From the NCBI GenBank assembly GCA_034231615.1, contig CM067298.1, forward strand, positions 1,245,834 through 1,309,833: a stretch of 64,000 nt of DNA, given 5' to 3'. Below are positions 47,501-58,794 of this stretch, piece after piece. A program made the translations under genes and the position numbers. The first letter of the stretch is position 1, and each line of letters opens with the position of its first letter. The notes under the pieces were generated by a model. The model made no database searches, was not told the DNA's origin, and saw only the letters and a program-made list of their open reading frames with translations. Source of the stretch: Meghimatium bilineatum. Taxonomy: Eukaryota; Mollusca; Gastropoda; Stylommatophora; Philomycidae.

Positions 47501-48018
47501 TTGCTATAGTTAAATGATAATTGTCATAGGTTGCTAGAGTTAAATGATAATTGTCATAGGTTGCTAGAGTTAAATGATAATTGTCATAGGTTGCTAGAGT
47601 TAAATGATAATTGTCATAGGTTGCTAGAGTTAAATGATAATTGTCATAGGTTGCTAGAGTTAAATGATAATTGTCATAGGTTGCTAGAGTTAAATGATAA
47701 TTGTCATAGGATGCTAGAGTTAAATGATAATTGTCATAGGTTGCTAGAGTTAAATGATAATTGTCATAGGTTGCTAGAGTTAAATGATAATTGTCATAGG
47801 TTGCTAGAGTTAAATGATAATTGTCATAGGTTGCTAGAGTTAAATGATAATTGTCATAGGTTGCTCGAGTTAAATGATAATTGTCATAGGTTGCTAGAGT
47901 TAAATGATAATTGTCATAGGTTGCTAGAGTTAAATGATAATTGTCATAGGTTGCTAGAGTTAAATGATAATTGTCATAGGTTGCTAGAGTTAAATGATAA
48001 TTGTCATAGGTTGCTAGA
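44582..48018. repeat. 30-bp minisatellite, about 114 units, almost invariant
   Basis: The unit is TTGCTAGAGTTAAATGATAA followed by TTGTCATAGG. Over 3.4 kb there is no length change and only about 18 variant positions. A block of exactly 1,080 bp (36 units) is present twice with the same eight variants (see findings). Each unit holds the near-palindrome ATGATAATTGTCAT. The plus strand gives frames repeating LLELNDNCHR, broken only where GAG becomes TAG or the phase-setting ATG is changed. They are repeat by-products. Confidence 0.97.
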
Positions 48019-48204
48019 TATATGCTCCTTGATGCTTGTCAACATAGAAATGGATTAGTTTCTCATTTTTCTACTGGTTGTTGAATTGTGGGCAAGTTTT
48101 TTCCACGTGTAAATAGTTCCATGTGTAAATATTTTCATATGTAGATAGTTCCATGTGTAGATATCTCATGCACAGATAGCTTTCATCTGTTCATCAACTT
48201 AGTT
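48019..48204. other. Short spacer with a weak repeat
   Basis: CATGTGTAAATA and CATGTGTAGATA recur about four times at 48110-48170. Nothing else is supported. Confidence 0.5.
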
Positions 48205-48670
48205 TCAACAGTAGGACTGACCAACTTCTCAAGTTTCAACAGTAGGACTGACCACCTTCTCAAGTTTCAACAGTAGGTCTGACCATCTTCTCAAGATTTA
48301 ACAGTAGGACTGGCCAATTTCTCAAGTTTCAACAGTAGGTCTGACCATCTTCTCAAGATTTAACAGTAGGACTGGCCAATTTCTCAAGTTTCAACAGTAG
48401 GTCTGACCATCTTCTCAAGATTTAACAGTAGGACTGGCCAATTTCTCAAGTTTCAACAGTAGGTCTGACCATCTTCTCAAGATTTAACAGTAGGGCTGAC
48501 CAGCTTCTCAAGTTTCAACAGTAGGACTGACCAACTTCTCAAGTTTCAACAGTAGGACTGACGAACTTCTCAAGATTCAACAGTAGGTCTGACCATCTTC
48601 TCAAGATTTAACAGTAGGACTGGCCAATTTCTCAAGTTTCAACAGTAGGACTGACCAACTTATCACATTC
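48205..48670. repeat. 31-bp minisatellite, about 15 units
   Basis: The unit contains AAGTTTCAACAGTAGGACTG followed by ACCAACTTCTC. In the middle a 62-bp two-unit period appears (GGTCTGACCATC alternating with GGACTGGCCAATT). Confidence 0.94.
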
Positions 48671-48696
48671 ATACCAGCAGAAGGATAATCATGCGA

Positions 48697-48890
48697 CAGA
48701 TTTCTGTCAACATTGTTCTCGCCAAACTGTCACACTGTTCACAAAGATTTCTGTCAACATTGTTCTCGCCAAACTGTCAAACTGTTCACAAAGATGTCTG
48801 TCAACATTGTTCTCGCCAAACTGTCAAACTGTTCACAAAGATGTCTGTCAACATTGTTCTCGCCAAACTGTCAAACTGTTCACATAGATT
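48697..48890. repeat. 47-bp minisatellite, about 4 units
   Basis: The unit contains GTCAACATTGTTCTCGCCAA, ACTGTCAAACTGTTCACAAA and GATTTCT. Confidence 0.92.
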
Positions 48891-48944
48891 GCGCAGAGAG
48901 GATTCTGACTAATGACGTAACATCGATGAGAAAAAATGATAGAC

Positions 48945-51900
48945 TTTTAACGGGTTGTTGTGTCACATAGTTAGACTAGAAACTTTTAACGGGTTGTTGT
49001 GTCACATAGTTAGACTAGAAACATTTAACGGGTTGTTGTGTCACATAGTTAGACTAGAAACATTTAACGGGTTGTTGTGTCACATAGTTAGACTAGAAAC
49101 ATTTAACGGGTTGTTGTGTCACATAGTTAGACTAGAAACATTTAACGGGTTGTTGTGTCACATAGTTAGACTAGAAACTTTTAACGGGTTGTTGTGTCAC
49201 ATAGTTAGACTAGAAACATTTAACGGGTTGCTGTGTCACATAGTTAGACTAGAAACATTTAACGGGTTGTTGTGTCACATAGTTAGACTAGAAACTTTTA
49301 ACGGGTTGTTTTGTCACATAGTTAGACTAGAAACATTTAACGGGTTGTTGTGTCACATAGTTAGACTAGAAACATTTAACGGGTTGTTGTGTCACATAGT
49401 TAGACTAGAAACTTTTAACGGGTTGTTGTGTCACATAGTTAGACTAGAAACATTTAACGGGTTGCTGTGTCACATAGTTAGACTAGAAACATTTAACGGG
49501 TTGCTGTGTCACATAGTTAGACTAGAAACTTTTAACGGGTTGTTGTGTCACATAGTTAGACTAGAAACATTTAACGGGTTGCTGTGTCACATAGTTAGAC
49601 TAGAAACATTTAACGGGTTGCTGTGTCACATAGATAGACTAGAAACATTTAACGGGTTGCTGTGTCACATAGTTAGACTAGAAACTTTTAACGGGTTGCT
49701 GTGTCACATAGTTAGACTGGAAACTTTTAACGGGTTGTTGTGTCACATAGTTAGACTAGAAACATTTAACGGGTTGCTGTGTCACATAGTTAGACTAGAA
49801 ACATTTAACGGGTTGTTGTGTCACATAGTTAGACTAGAAACTTTTAACGGGTTGTTGTGTCACATAGTTAGACTAGAAACATTTAACGGGTTGTTGTGTC
49901 ACATAGTTAGACTAGAAACATTTAACGGGTTGTTGTGTCACATAGTTAGACTAGAAACATTTAACGGGTTGCTGTGTCACATAGTTAGACTAGAAACTTT
50001 TAACGGGTTGCTGTGTCACATAGTTAGACTAGAAACATTTAACGGGTTGCTGTGTCACATAGTTAGACTAGAAACATTTAACGGGTTGTTGTGTCACATA
50101 GTTAGACTAGAAACATTTAACGGGTTGCTGTGTCACATAGTTAGACTAGAAACATTTAACGGGTTGTTGTGTCACATAGTTAGACTAGAAACATTTAACG
50201 GGTTGTTGTGTCACATAGTTAGACTAGAAACATTTAACGGGTTGTTGTGTCACATAGTTAGACTAGAAACATTTAACGGGTTGTTGTGTCACATAGTTAG
50301 ACTAGAAACATTTAACGGGTTGTTGTGTCACATAGTTAGACTAGAAACATTTAACGGGTTGTTGTGTCACATAGTTAGACTAGAAACATTTAACGGGTTG
50401 TTGTGTCACATAGTTAGACTAGAAACATTTAACGGGTTGTTGTGTCACATAGTTAGACTAGAAACATTTAACGGGTTGTTGTGTCACATAGTTAGACTAG
50501 AAACATTTAACGGGTTGTTGTGTCACATAGTTAGACTAGAAACATTTAACGGGTTGTTGTGTCACATAGTTAGACTAGAAACATTTAACGGGTTGTTGTG
50601 TCACATAGTTAGACTAGAAACATTTAACGGGTTGTTGTGTCACATAGTTAGACTAGAAACATTTAACGGGTTGTTGTGTCACATAGTTAGACTAGAAACA
50701 TTTAACGGGTTGTTGTGTCACATAGTTAGACTAGAAACTTTTAACGGGTTGTTGTGTCACATAGTTAGACTAGAAACTTTTAACGGGTTGTTGTGTCACA
50801 TAGTTAGACTAGAAACTTTTAACGGGTTGGTGTGTCACATAGTTAGACTAGAAACTTTTAACGGGTTGTTGTGTCACATAGTTAGACTAGAAACTTTTAA
50901 CGGGTTGTTGTGTCACATAGTTAGACTAGAAACTTTTTACGGGTTGTTGTGTCACATAGTTAGACTAGAAACTTTTAACGGGTTGTTGTGTCACATAGTT
51001 AGACTAGAAACTTTTAACGGGTTGTTGTGTCACATAGTTAGACTAGAAACTTTTAACGGGTTGTTGTGTCACATAGTTAGACTAGAAACTTTTAACGGGT
51101 TGTTGTGTCACAGAGTTAGACTAGAAACTTTTAACGGGTTGTTGTGTCACATAGTTAGACTAGAAACTTTTAACGGGTTGTTGTGTCACATAGTTAGACT
51201 AGAAACTTTTAACGGGTTGTTGTGTCACAGAGTTAGACTAGAAACTTTTAACGGGTTGTTGTGTCACAGAGTTAGACTAGAAACTTTTAACGGGTTGTTG
51301 TGTCACATAGTTAGACTAGAAACTTTTAACGGGTTGTTGTGTCACATAGTTAGACTAGAAACTTTTAACGGGTTGTTGTGTCACATAGTTAGACTAGAAA
51401 CTTTTAACGGGTTGTTGTGTCACATAGTTAGACTGGAAACTTTTAACGGGTTGTTGTGTCACATAGTTAGACTGGAAACTTTTAACGGGTTGCTGTGTCA
51501 CAGAGTTAGACTAGAAACATTTAACGGGTTGTTGTGTCACAGAGTTAGACTAGAAACTTTTAACGGGTTGCTGTGTCACATAGTTAGACTAGAAACTTTT
51601 AACGGGTTGTTGTGTCACATAGTTAGACTAGAAACTTTTAACGGGTTGTTGTGTCACATAGTTAGACTAGAAACATTTAACGGGTTGTTGTGTCACATAG
51701 TTAGACTAGAAACTTTTAACGGGTTGTTGTGTCACATAGTTAGACTAGAAACTTTTAACGGGTTGTTGTGTCACATAGTTAGACTAGAAACTTTTAACGG
51801 GTTGTTGTGTCACAGAGTTAGACTAGAAACATTTAACGGGTTGTTGTGTCACATAGTTAGACTAGAAACATTTAACGGGTTGTTGTGTCACATAGTTAGA

Positions 51901-52765
51901 CTAGAAACATTTAACGGGTTGCTGTGTCACATAGTTAGACTAGAAACATTTAACGGGTTGTTGTGTCACATAGTTAGACTAGAAACATTTAACGGGTTGC
52001 TGTGTCACATAGTTAGACTAGAAACTTTTAACGGGTTGTTGTGTCACATAGTTAGACTAGAAACTTTTAACGGGTTGCTGTGTCACATAGTTAGACTAGA
52101 AACTTTTAACGGGTTGTTGTGTCACATAGTTAGACTAGAAACTTTTAACGGGTTGCTGTGTCACATAGTTAGACTAGAAACTTTTAACGGGTTGTTGTGT
52201 CACATAGTTAGACTAGAAACTTTTAACGGGTTGTTGTGTCACAGAGTTAGACTGGAAACTTTTAACGGGTTGCTGTGTCACATAGTTAGACTAGAAACTT
52301 TTAACGGGTTGTTGTGTCACAACGTTAGACTAGAAACTTTTAACGGGTTGCTGTGTCACATAGTTAGACTGGAAACTTTTAACGGGTTGTTGTGTCACAT
52401 AGTTAGACTAGAAACATTTAACGGGTTGCTGTGTCACATAGTTAGACTAGAAACTTTTAACGGGTTGTTGTGTCACATAGTTAGACTAGAAACTTTTAAC
52501 GGGTTGTTGTGTCACAGAGTTAGACTGGAAACTTTTAACGGGTTGCTGTGTCACATAGTTAGACTAGAAACATTTAACGGGTTGCTGTGTCACATAGTTA
52601 GACTAGAAACTTTTAACGGGTTGTTGTGTCACATAGTTAGACTAGAAACTTTTAACGGGTTGTTGTGTCACATAGTTAGACTAGAAACTTTTAACGGGTT
52701 GTTGTGTCACAGAGTTAGACTAGAAACTTTTAACGGGTTGTTGTGTCACATTGTTAGACTAGAGG
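48945..52765. repeat. 39-bp minisatellite, about 98 units, open for 1,279 codons
   Basis: The unit contains TTTTAACGGGTTGTTGTGTC followed by ACATAGTTAGACTAGAAAC. No insertion or deletion is seen in 3.8 kb. On the plus strand the frame repeats LLCHIVRLETFNG. Four changes recur: ACT/ACA before TTTAAC, TTG/CTG in TTGTGTCAC, CTA/CTG before GAA, and ATA/AGA after CAC. The left half is rich in ACATTTAAC units and the right half in ACTTTTAAC units. I treat it as a repeat, not a gene, because it has no start context, no non-repetitive coding part and no homologue I know. Confidence 0.95.
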
Positions 52766-52915
52766 CTTCTTTTCTCTTTCTTGTTCAGCTTTAATGATCA
52801 AACTCCCGCTGGAACTATCTTGTAGCGGAACAATATCTCTACTATATTTTTAGCTGGATGTAGTCAAGAGAAAGAAATGCGCTGTGGCGGTAGTTTTAGT
52901 TGCATCGCTACAATA
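52766..52915 (+). repeat. Dispersed block, copy C
   Basis: CTTCTTTTCTCTTTCTTG, ATCAAACTCCCGCTGGAACT and ATCTTGTAGCGGAACAA are followed by TAGCTGGATGTAGTCAAGAG and AAATGCGCTGTGGCGG. These match copy A (14826) in order and orientation with moderate divergence. As in copy A, it begins at the right end of a long minisatellite. The right end is not defined. Confidence 0.55.
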
Positions 52916-53371
52916 TTGATTTTATCCAAACATTTAGTATGTGCCTGACTGAGTGACAGATCTATACTGTATCATATAAACAACCAGGCAGTGTTATAGA
53001 CGAAATAGTAACACCAAGAACACATTTGGCAATATAACATAGACTTCGGCTCCCCACGCTCAGACAAGACAAGTAACATGTGTTCCCTCTAACCAGCAGC
53101 CATAACTTACATATTGTGCACGGAATGTCTAATGAAATATGTGCTTAATATGACGTCATTGAAAATTGCGTATCTCCATGTTCCAGTGTGCAGCCTGACT
53201 CAGCAGATTACTACTACTGCAAAGTTAACTTTTATCAGCTGAATAAGAAGAAGCTGAATTGTGCAACGAGACTCATTACCCATAACGCGATTGACATGAA
53301 CAATAGTGTTTGTTTTTTAAATATAAATGTAGCATCAATAATGTCACACAAATGTGAATATCTGTTCAACC
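52916..53371. other. Non-repetitive spacer, nothing recognised
   Basis: A 63-codon frame at 53188-53379 has no recognised domain. Nothing else can be supported. Confidence 0.5.
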
Positions 53372-53515
53372 TGTCATAGATGACATTTTGATATCAGTTC
53401 AACCTGTCATAGATGACATTTTGTGATCAGTTCAACATGTCCTAGATGACATTTTGACATCAGTTCAACCTGTCATAGATGACATTTTGACATCAGTTCA
53501 ACCTGTTATAGACGG
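53372..53515. repeat. 33-bp minisatellite, about 4.5 units
   Basis: The unit contains TTCAACCTGTCATAGATGAC followed by ATTTTGATATCAG. Confidence 0.9.
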
Positions 53516-54177
53516 AGAAGTGATGGACCAGCAAACTAAGCAGACGATAATCTGTATTGTAGACATCTTTAATCTCACGATTGAAACACAGATCACGCGA
53601 AACGTCTGACTACTTCACATCATATCTAATCTAGGTTTGAATCATTTAGCCACAGCGTGTAGTAAATATGTCACACACACACGTCGTGTTCATACAACCA
53701 GTGTGTAGTGTGCCGATACATTCAGTGCACATGACAAAATCACTGAATCAAATCAAGAAATAGTTTTTCATGTTGTATGTCTGATATCTAGAACATTTTT
53801 GTTTTCCAAGCTTTCATTCATATTTCAAAAGACGACTTTCACATCCGGATCTTATGAGTAGCCTATATTTGATTTCATTGACCTAATTTGTATGTCTGGT
53901 GTGTGTAAGTCCCTACGTTGTTTACCTGATCAGTGTTGAGGGTGCAGCCTGCATAATTTAATCAGGAATTTATGGTTCCAGTTACGATACATTTGCCAAC
54001 TTAAAAAAAAATGCTTTATTCCAAATCTGATTTCTCCGACATTCATTTACTAATGCTAATCTTGTTTGTTTTTCTTGTTGTCATATTTGCATGGTCATCC
54101 TTCCATCTTGTATTCATTAGTGTAGTGCCGACCTAGTAACACATTTCATGAAACTCAGGCGTTTATATAGAATGGAT
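53516..54177. other. Non-repetitive spacer, nothing recognised
   Basis: I see AT-rich sequence with no supported gene. Confidence 0.5.
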
Positions 54178-54272
54178 AGATCTACTACAGTTACAGCTGG
54201 GATAGATAAGATTACAAGTTACAGCTGGGATGGATAAGATTACAAGTTACAGCTGGGATAGATAAGATTACA
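54178..54272. repeat. 28-bp tandem repeat, about 3 units
   Basis: TTACAGCTGGGATAGATAAG followed by ATTACAAG repeats three times. Confidence 0.9.
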
Positions 54273-54439
54273 AGTCACTGAGTCTGTTTCAATTATTTTT
54301 GTTATTGTGTATAAATGTAATCATGCACTATTAATCTGCTGTATTTCTTGTGTTTTCCCCCTGTAACGATATGGCACAGTTACTAGTAAATCAGGATTTC
54401 ACAAGACATCCTTGTATTTTTTTCTCTCATTATCCCCTG

Positions 54440-54995
54440 TTTCCTGCTCATCGTTTAGTGTCTTCTTTCTTACATTCTTTCTCCCATGGTTTTGTGTCTT
54501 TCTTGCATTCTTTCTCTCATCGTTTAGTGTCTTTCTTGTATTCTTTCTCTCATGGTTTTGTGTCTTTCTTGTATTCTTTCTCTCATCGTTTAGTGTCTTT
54601 CTTGTATTCTTTCTCTCATCGTTTAGTGTCTTTCTTGTATTCTTTCTCTCATCGTTTAGTGTCTTTCTTGTATTCTTTCTCTCATCGTTTAGTGTCTTTC
54701 TTGCATTCTTTCTCTCATCGTTTAGTGTCTTTCTTGTATTCTTTCTCTCATGGTTTTGTGTCTTTCTTGTATTCTTTCTCTCATCGTTTAGTGTCTTTCT
54801 TGTATTCTTTCTCTCATCGTTTAGTGTCTTTCTTGTATTCTTTCTCTCATAGTTTAGTGTCTTTCTTGCATTCTTTCTCTCATCGTTTAGTGTCTTTCTT
54901 GCATTCTTTCTCTCATCGTTTAGTGTCTTTCTTGCATTCTTTCTCTCATCGTTTAGTGTCTTTCTTGTATTCTTTCTCTCATCGATTAGTGTATT
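54440..54995. repeat. 33-bp pyrimidine-rich minisatellite, about 16 units
   Basis: The unit contains CTTTCTCTCATCGTTTAGTG followed by TCTTTCTTGTATT. Variants CATGGTTTTGTG and TTGCATT occur. The plus strand is open, repeating FSHRLVSFLYS. The array is strongly biased to pyrimidines on this strand. Confidence 0.94.
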
Positions 54996-55263
54996 TCGAT
55001 TACTGTCTACATTGTTTATACTCGACGTTCCATTTCTCTGTGTTTCTCTCCTTGTTACTCTCCTCCTTTATTTAGTATTAATCCTAGGCAATTATCAATT
55101 TACTATTGCTCACTAGGATTAAATAACAATTTTACAAATAGATTCAACTTTTCGACTAACAGGTCTTTGTCAAGATGAGCATAAACACAAAACTGGAATT
55201 AGAATAGACAAAAACTACATTAAAAGAAAGTATGTAGACATGGATTTTATCTTGTGAGAAATA

Positions 55264-55482
55264 GATGGAAGTAAAGTACAACATGAAAGTATGTGGAAGT
55301 AAAGTACAACATGAAAGTATGTGGAAGTAAAGTACAACATGAAAGTATGTGGAAGTAAAGTACAACATGATGGTATGTGGAAGTAAAGTACAACATGAAA
55401 TTATGTGGAAGTAAAGTACAACATGAAAGTATGTGAAAGTAAAGTACAACATGAAAGTATGTGAAAGTAAAGTACAACATGA
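55264..55482. repeat. 28-bp minisatellite, about 8 units
   Basis: The unit contains GTATGTGGAAGTAAAGTACA followed by ACATGAAA. Confidence 0.93.
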
Positions 55483-55984
55483 AAGATTTATTATGTTTGT
55501 ACACTATATGTTACCGTAGCACGTTTGACTAGCTGTGCCCAACTTCAAAGTAATTTATCTCAGTAAATATATCACGCATATAAACCCAAGTTTCCTGTGT
55601 GTGAATGTGAAATGGTACATACCTTATGAATTAACGTTTTCATGAAAATGTAGTCATTTGGTTTTAATTCGTGCTTATTTGCGATATATATTAAAAGTTT
55701 ATTTGTCAGCACAGATTTCAGGTACTATTTATTGAGATGTTTACAGTCAATTATAAGATCTCATTTACATATGCTTGGTTTATCATCCAATTGGCACGAT
55801 TTAAGCCTGAAATTGCACTATTTTGTACTATTGAACGCAAGACAGATGGTTGTATCCGGTGTCATGTCTGAAGTGGTACCGTTTCTTTTATCTATACACA
55901 TTAATTAGTATGTCGACAGAGATCGAAGGGTTTCATTCAATTATAAAAACTGAACATGATACACAAATATAAAATTATATATTT
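55483..55984. other. Non-repetitive spacer, nothing recognised
   Basis: This is AT-rich sequence without a supported gene or element end. Confidence 0.5.
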
Positions 55985-56415
55985 ATTTTGTTGAATTGTG
56001 CCAGAATGACCAGGTTAGCTACCGAAGAGACAGACTCGGAGTCAATCATTGACCTCGCTCTGGTGTCGGGTCATATTGAAATGAAGATGACGTGGCGGCA
56101 CTGGCTTACCATGGTAGTGACCATGTCATCTACCATGCTCGGTAACAATCAGAAAAGGGCAGAACAATAGGAATAAGAAGATACAACATGCCTTTAAATA
56201 CAGGCGCAACGAAGAGTCAATCTTGGGCAAGTTGCGACAACTGGCATGGTAAAGAAGCACAGTGAGACCAAACATACGACAACCCCCATGGTGGACTGAA
56301 GAGATAGAGTCTGCATAGGTAATGAAGAAGCAAAGTGTCAGGGAGTGGCAACATAATAGACGACAGACACAAATCACTTTTTTGTCGCACATCGTTAAGG
56401 GAAGGGTTGTAGCCA
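55985..56415 (+). pseudogene. Decayed non-LTR retrotransposon, endonuclease end and linker
   Basis: Plus-strand pieces in different frames read TDSESIIDLALVSGHIEMKM (cf. the DLxxVS region near the endonuclease end), then GSDHVIYHAR (the catalytic SDH motif), then RQPPWWTEEIESA and VMKKQSVREWQHNRRQTQI. The last two match the PWWNEEIxxA and RxWxRNR pattern of the linker between endonuclease and reverse transcriptase in many non-LTR elements. Several frameshifts and stops separate the pieces. Neither the reverse transcriptase nor the start of the endonuclease was found. The family is uncertain. The PWWNEE-type linker is closer to the 41.5-kb element's type than to the RNase H elements. Confidence 0.6.
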
Positions 56416-56629
56416 CCTTTTGGTTAAAGTTCTAGTACTAAAAACCATGTTTTGATATCGGGGTCAAGTGTTAAACACACCTATCTACCGTGTGCTTATT
56501 TCTTCCTGTGGACCAGCTGCTTCTTGTGTCCACGTGCATCGTGCAGCGGATAGTAATTTTCGTTCAATCTACACAGGATGGCCAAACTATGTCATTCTTC
56601 ATAAGTACATCTAAACGAAACGAAGGTGA

Positions 56630-56830
56630 TAAACTATATCATAGAACTATGAACAAGTAGATAAACGTGGTACACTATATCCTAGAACTATGAACAAGTA
56701 GATAAACGTTGTACATTATATCATATAGAACTATGAACACATAGATAAATGTGGTACACTATATCATAGAACTATGAACAAACAGATAAACGTTGCACGT
56801 AATATAAAACTGTGCACAAGGAGATAGGTG
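56630..56830. repeat. 41-bp minisatellite, about 4.5 units
   Basis: The unit contains GATAAACGTGGTACACTATA followed by TCATAGAACTATGAACAAGT and A. Confidence 0.9.
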
Positions 56831-56889
56831 CACAGTTTATAAGTAGATATGTTTTAGCGTAAGAAAGATGCTGTCATGTAGTGTTTGAT

Positions 56890-57355
56890 ACATAACAAGA
56901 ACTAAAACTTGCATCTCTACACGAATGAGTACAACGTTTGTCTAGGTGAAATAACAAGAACTAAAACTTGCATCTCTACACGAGAGTACAACGTTTGTCT
57001 AGGTGAAATAACAAGAACTAAAACTTGCATCTCTACACGAGAGAGTACAACGTTTGTCTAGGTGAAATAACAAGAACTAAAACTTGCATCTCTACACGAG
57101 AGTACAACGTTTGTCTAGGTGAAATAACAAGAACTAAAACTTGCATCTCTACACGAGAGTACAACGTTTGTCTAGGTGAAATAACAAGAACTAAAACTTG
57201 GATCACTACACGAGAGAGTACAACGTTTGTCTAGGTGAAATAACAAGAACTAAAACTTGCATCTCTACACGAGAGTACAACGTTTGTCTAGGTGAAATAA
57301 CAAGAACTAAAACTTGGATCTACACGAGAGAGTGCAACGTTTGTCTACGTGAAAT
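56890..57355. repeat. 57/59-bp minisatellite, about 8 units
   Basis: The unit contains GTGAAATAACAAGAACTAAA, ACTTGCATCTCTACACGAGA and GTACAACGTTTGTCTAG. An extra GA pair in some units (GAGAGAGTAC) changes the frame. Confidence 0.94.
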
Positions 57356-57654
57356 AATGCGCGCGCTGTTAGAATTTTGAGCGGGGGTAGCTATCACTTA
57401 GTGTAAATCCCGATAACGATCTGCCGTTTATATCTACAGCACATGATGATTACTAATAGTGATGACCATACAGGCTGCACTAAAATGACAGATCTATCGT
57501 TTTCTCTGCAGCGGATATGCTAGAGGTAGACAGTGTGAGACAGTATCATTGTTTTCCTCTTGGACTCTAATCGAAGCGTTTAATGTGATCACATTGGCAG
57601 ACAGTGTCTGGATAGGTGTGATTATTTCTGTCAAACATTGCACTTTCTACTGTG
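57356..57654. other. Short unique spacer
   Basis: No feature can be supported here. Confidence 0.5.
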
Positions 57655-57830
57655 TGTCTGCAAGTATTATCCCACTTTGCAAGTATTATCCAACTTTTCA
57701 AGTATTACCCCACTTTGCAAGTATTATGCCACTTTGTCATCAAGTAATGTGTCACTTTGTCTGCAAGTATTGTGACATTCTGTCTGCAAGTATTGTGACA
57801 TTCTGTCTGCAAGTATTATGCTACTTTGTG
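57655..57830. repeat. 19-23-bp imperfect minisatellite, about 8 units
   Basis: GCAAGTATTATCCCACTTT and the longer TCTGCAAGTATTGTGACATT form alternate with variable length. Confidence 0.85.
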
Positions 57831-57892
57831 TGATGATGATTATGTGTACTGTTGTACACTCTGTGTGCCGAAAATTGTGTGTGCTAATGTAT

Positions 57893-58030
57893 ACTTACCA
57901 TGTGCTTGTTTGTTTGCGTGAGCAGTACACATTGTGCTTGTTTGTTTGATTGAGCAGTACACATTGTGCTTGTTTGTTTGCGTGAGCAGTACACATTGTG
58001 CTTGTTTGTTTGATTGAGCAGTACACATTG
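57893..58030. repeat. 32-bp minisatellite, 4 units in an ABAB order
   Basis: GTGCTTGTTTGTTTG is followed by CGTGAGCAGTACACATT or ATTGAGCAGTACACATT. The two forms alternate strictly, which suggests a duplicated 64-bp dimer. Confidence 0.92.
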
Positions 58031-58189
58031 ACGTAGATTTCCTACATCTGGTTTATGTAACATTCCCAGTCATTCTTTTCTTAGTATCATCTTGGGCATT
58101 GATTTTTCTAGTACCACAAGTAGTTGTGCATTGGGACTGTTCAGAAAACAGTGACAAACTACTGAATACCCTGAATAGGAAATGCTATA

Positions 58190-58410
58190 TCTGTGAGAAC
58201 TTTTCGATACCGTTCACAATCAGAGATATGTGTGAACTCTTGGATACCGTTCACAATCAGAGATATGTGTGAACTCTTGGATACCGTTCACAATCAGAGA
58301 TATGTGTGAACTCTTCGATACCGTTCACAATCAGAGATATGTGTGAACACTTGGATACCGTTCACAATCAGAGATATGTGTGAACTCTTGGATACCGTTC
58401 ACAATGAGAG
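58190..58410. repeat. 37-bp minisatellite, about 6 units
   Basis: The unit contains GATATGTGTGAACTCTTGGA followed by TACCGTTCACAATCAGA. Confidence 0.93.
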
Positions 58411-58794
58411 TTGTGTGAGAACTTGTGTTGGTCTGGAAGCTGACAACATGTAATCATGACACTCTAGACAATTCATGACCTGTGCTCGCAAGATTATCTT
58501 CATTTACAACAGCCGTTACACGACTGTCTCCCAGTGATATATGATTCCAATGTCGCACTGGGTATTCTTTCTGGCTAGAAATAACTGTTCAGGAAATAAG
58601 TTCTCACAGCGGCTATCTTTAAAACAAAACACAAATGTCAATTAAATTTGTCTCGTCGAGATCTTTCCTTTGCTGTTCTATTTGTATCCATTTAGTTGTT
58701 GTTGTTTTTTTAATTATTGAGGTTGTTGATGTGTCGTAGGCGGAGTAGGGGTGGAGAGCAGGTCTGTTATTTATATATAAATACATTTTTGACC
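58411..58794. other. Non-repetitive spacer, nothing recognised
   Basis: No gene or element end can be supported. Confidence 0.5.

Noticed and set aside
44591..48058. Six repetitive frames with LLELNDNCHR units
   Set aside because: They are repeat by-products, broken wherever GAG became TAG. There is no unique coding sequence at either end.
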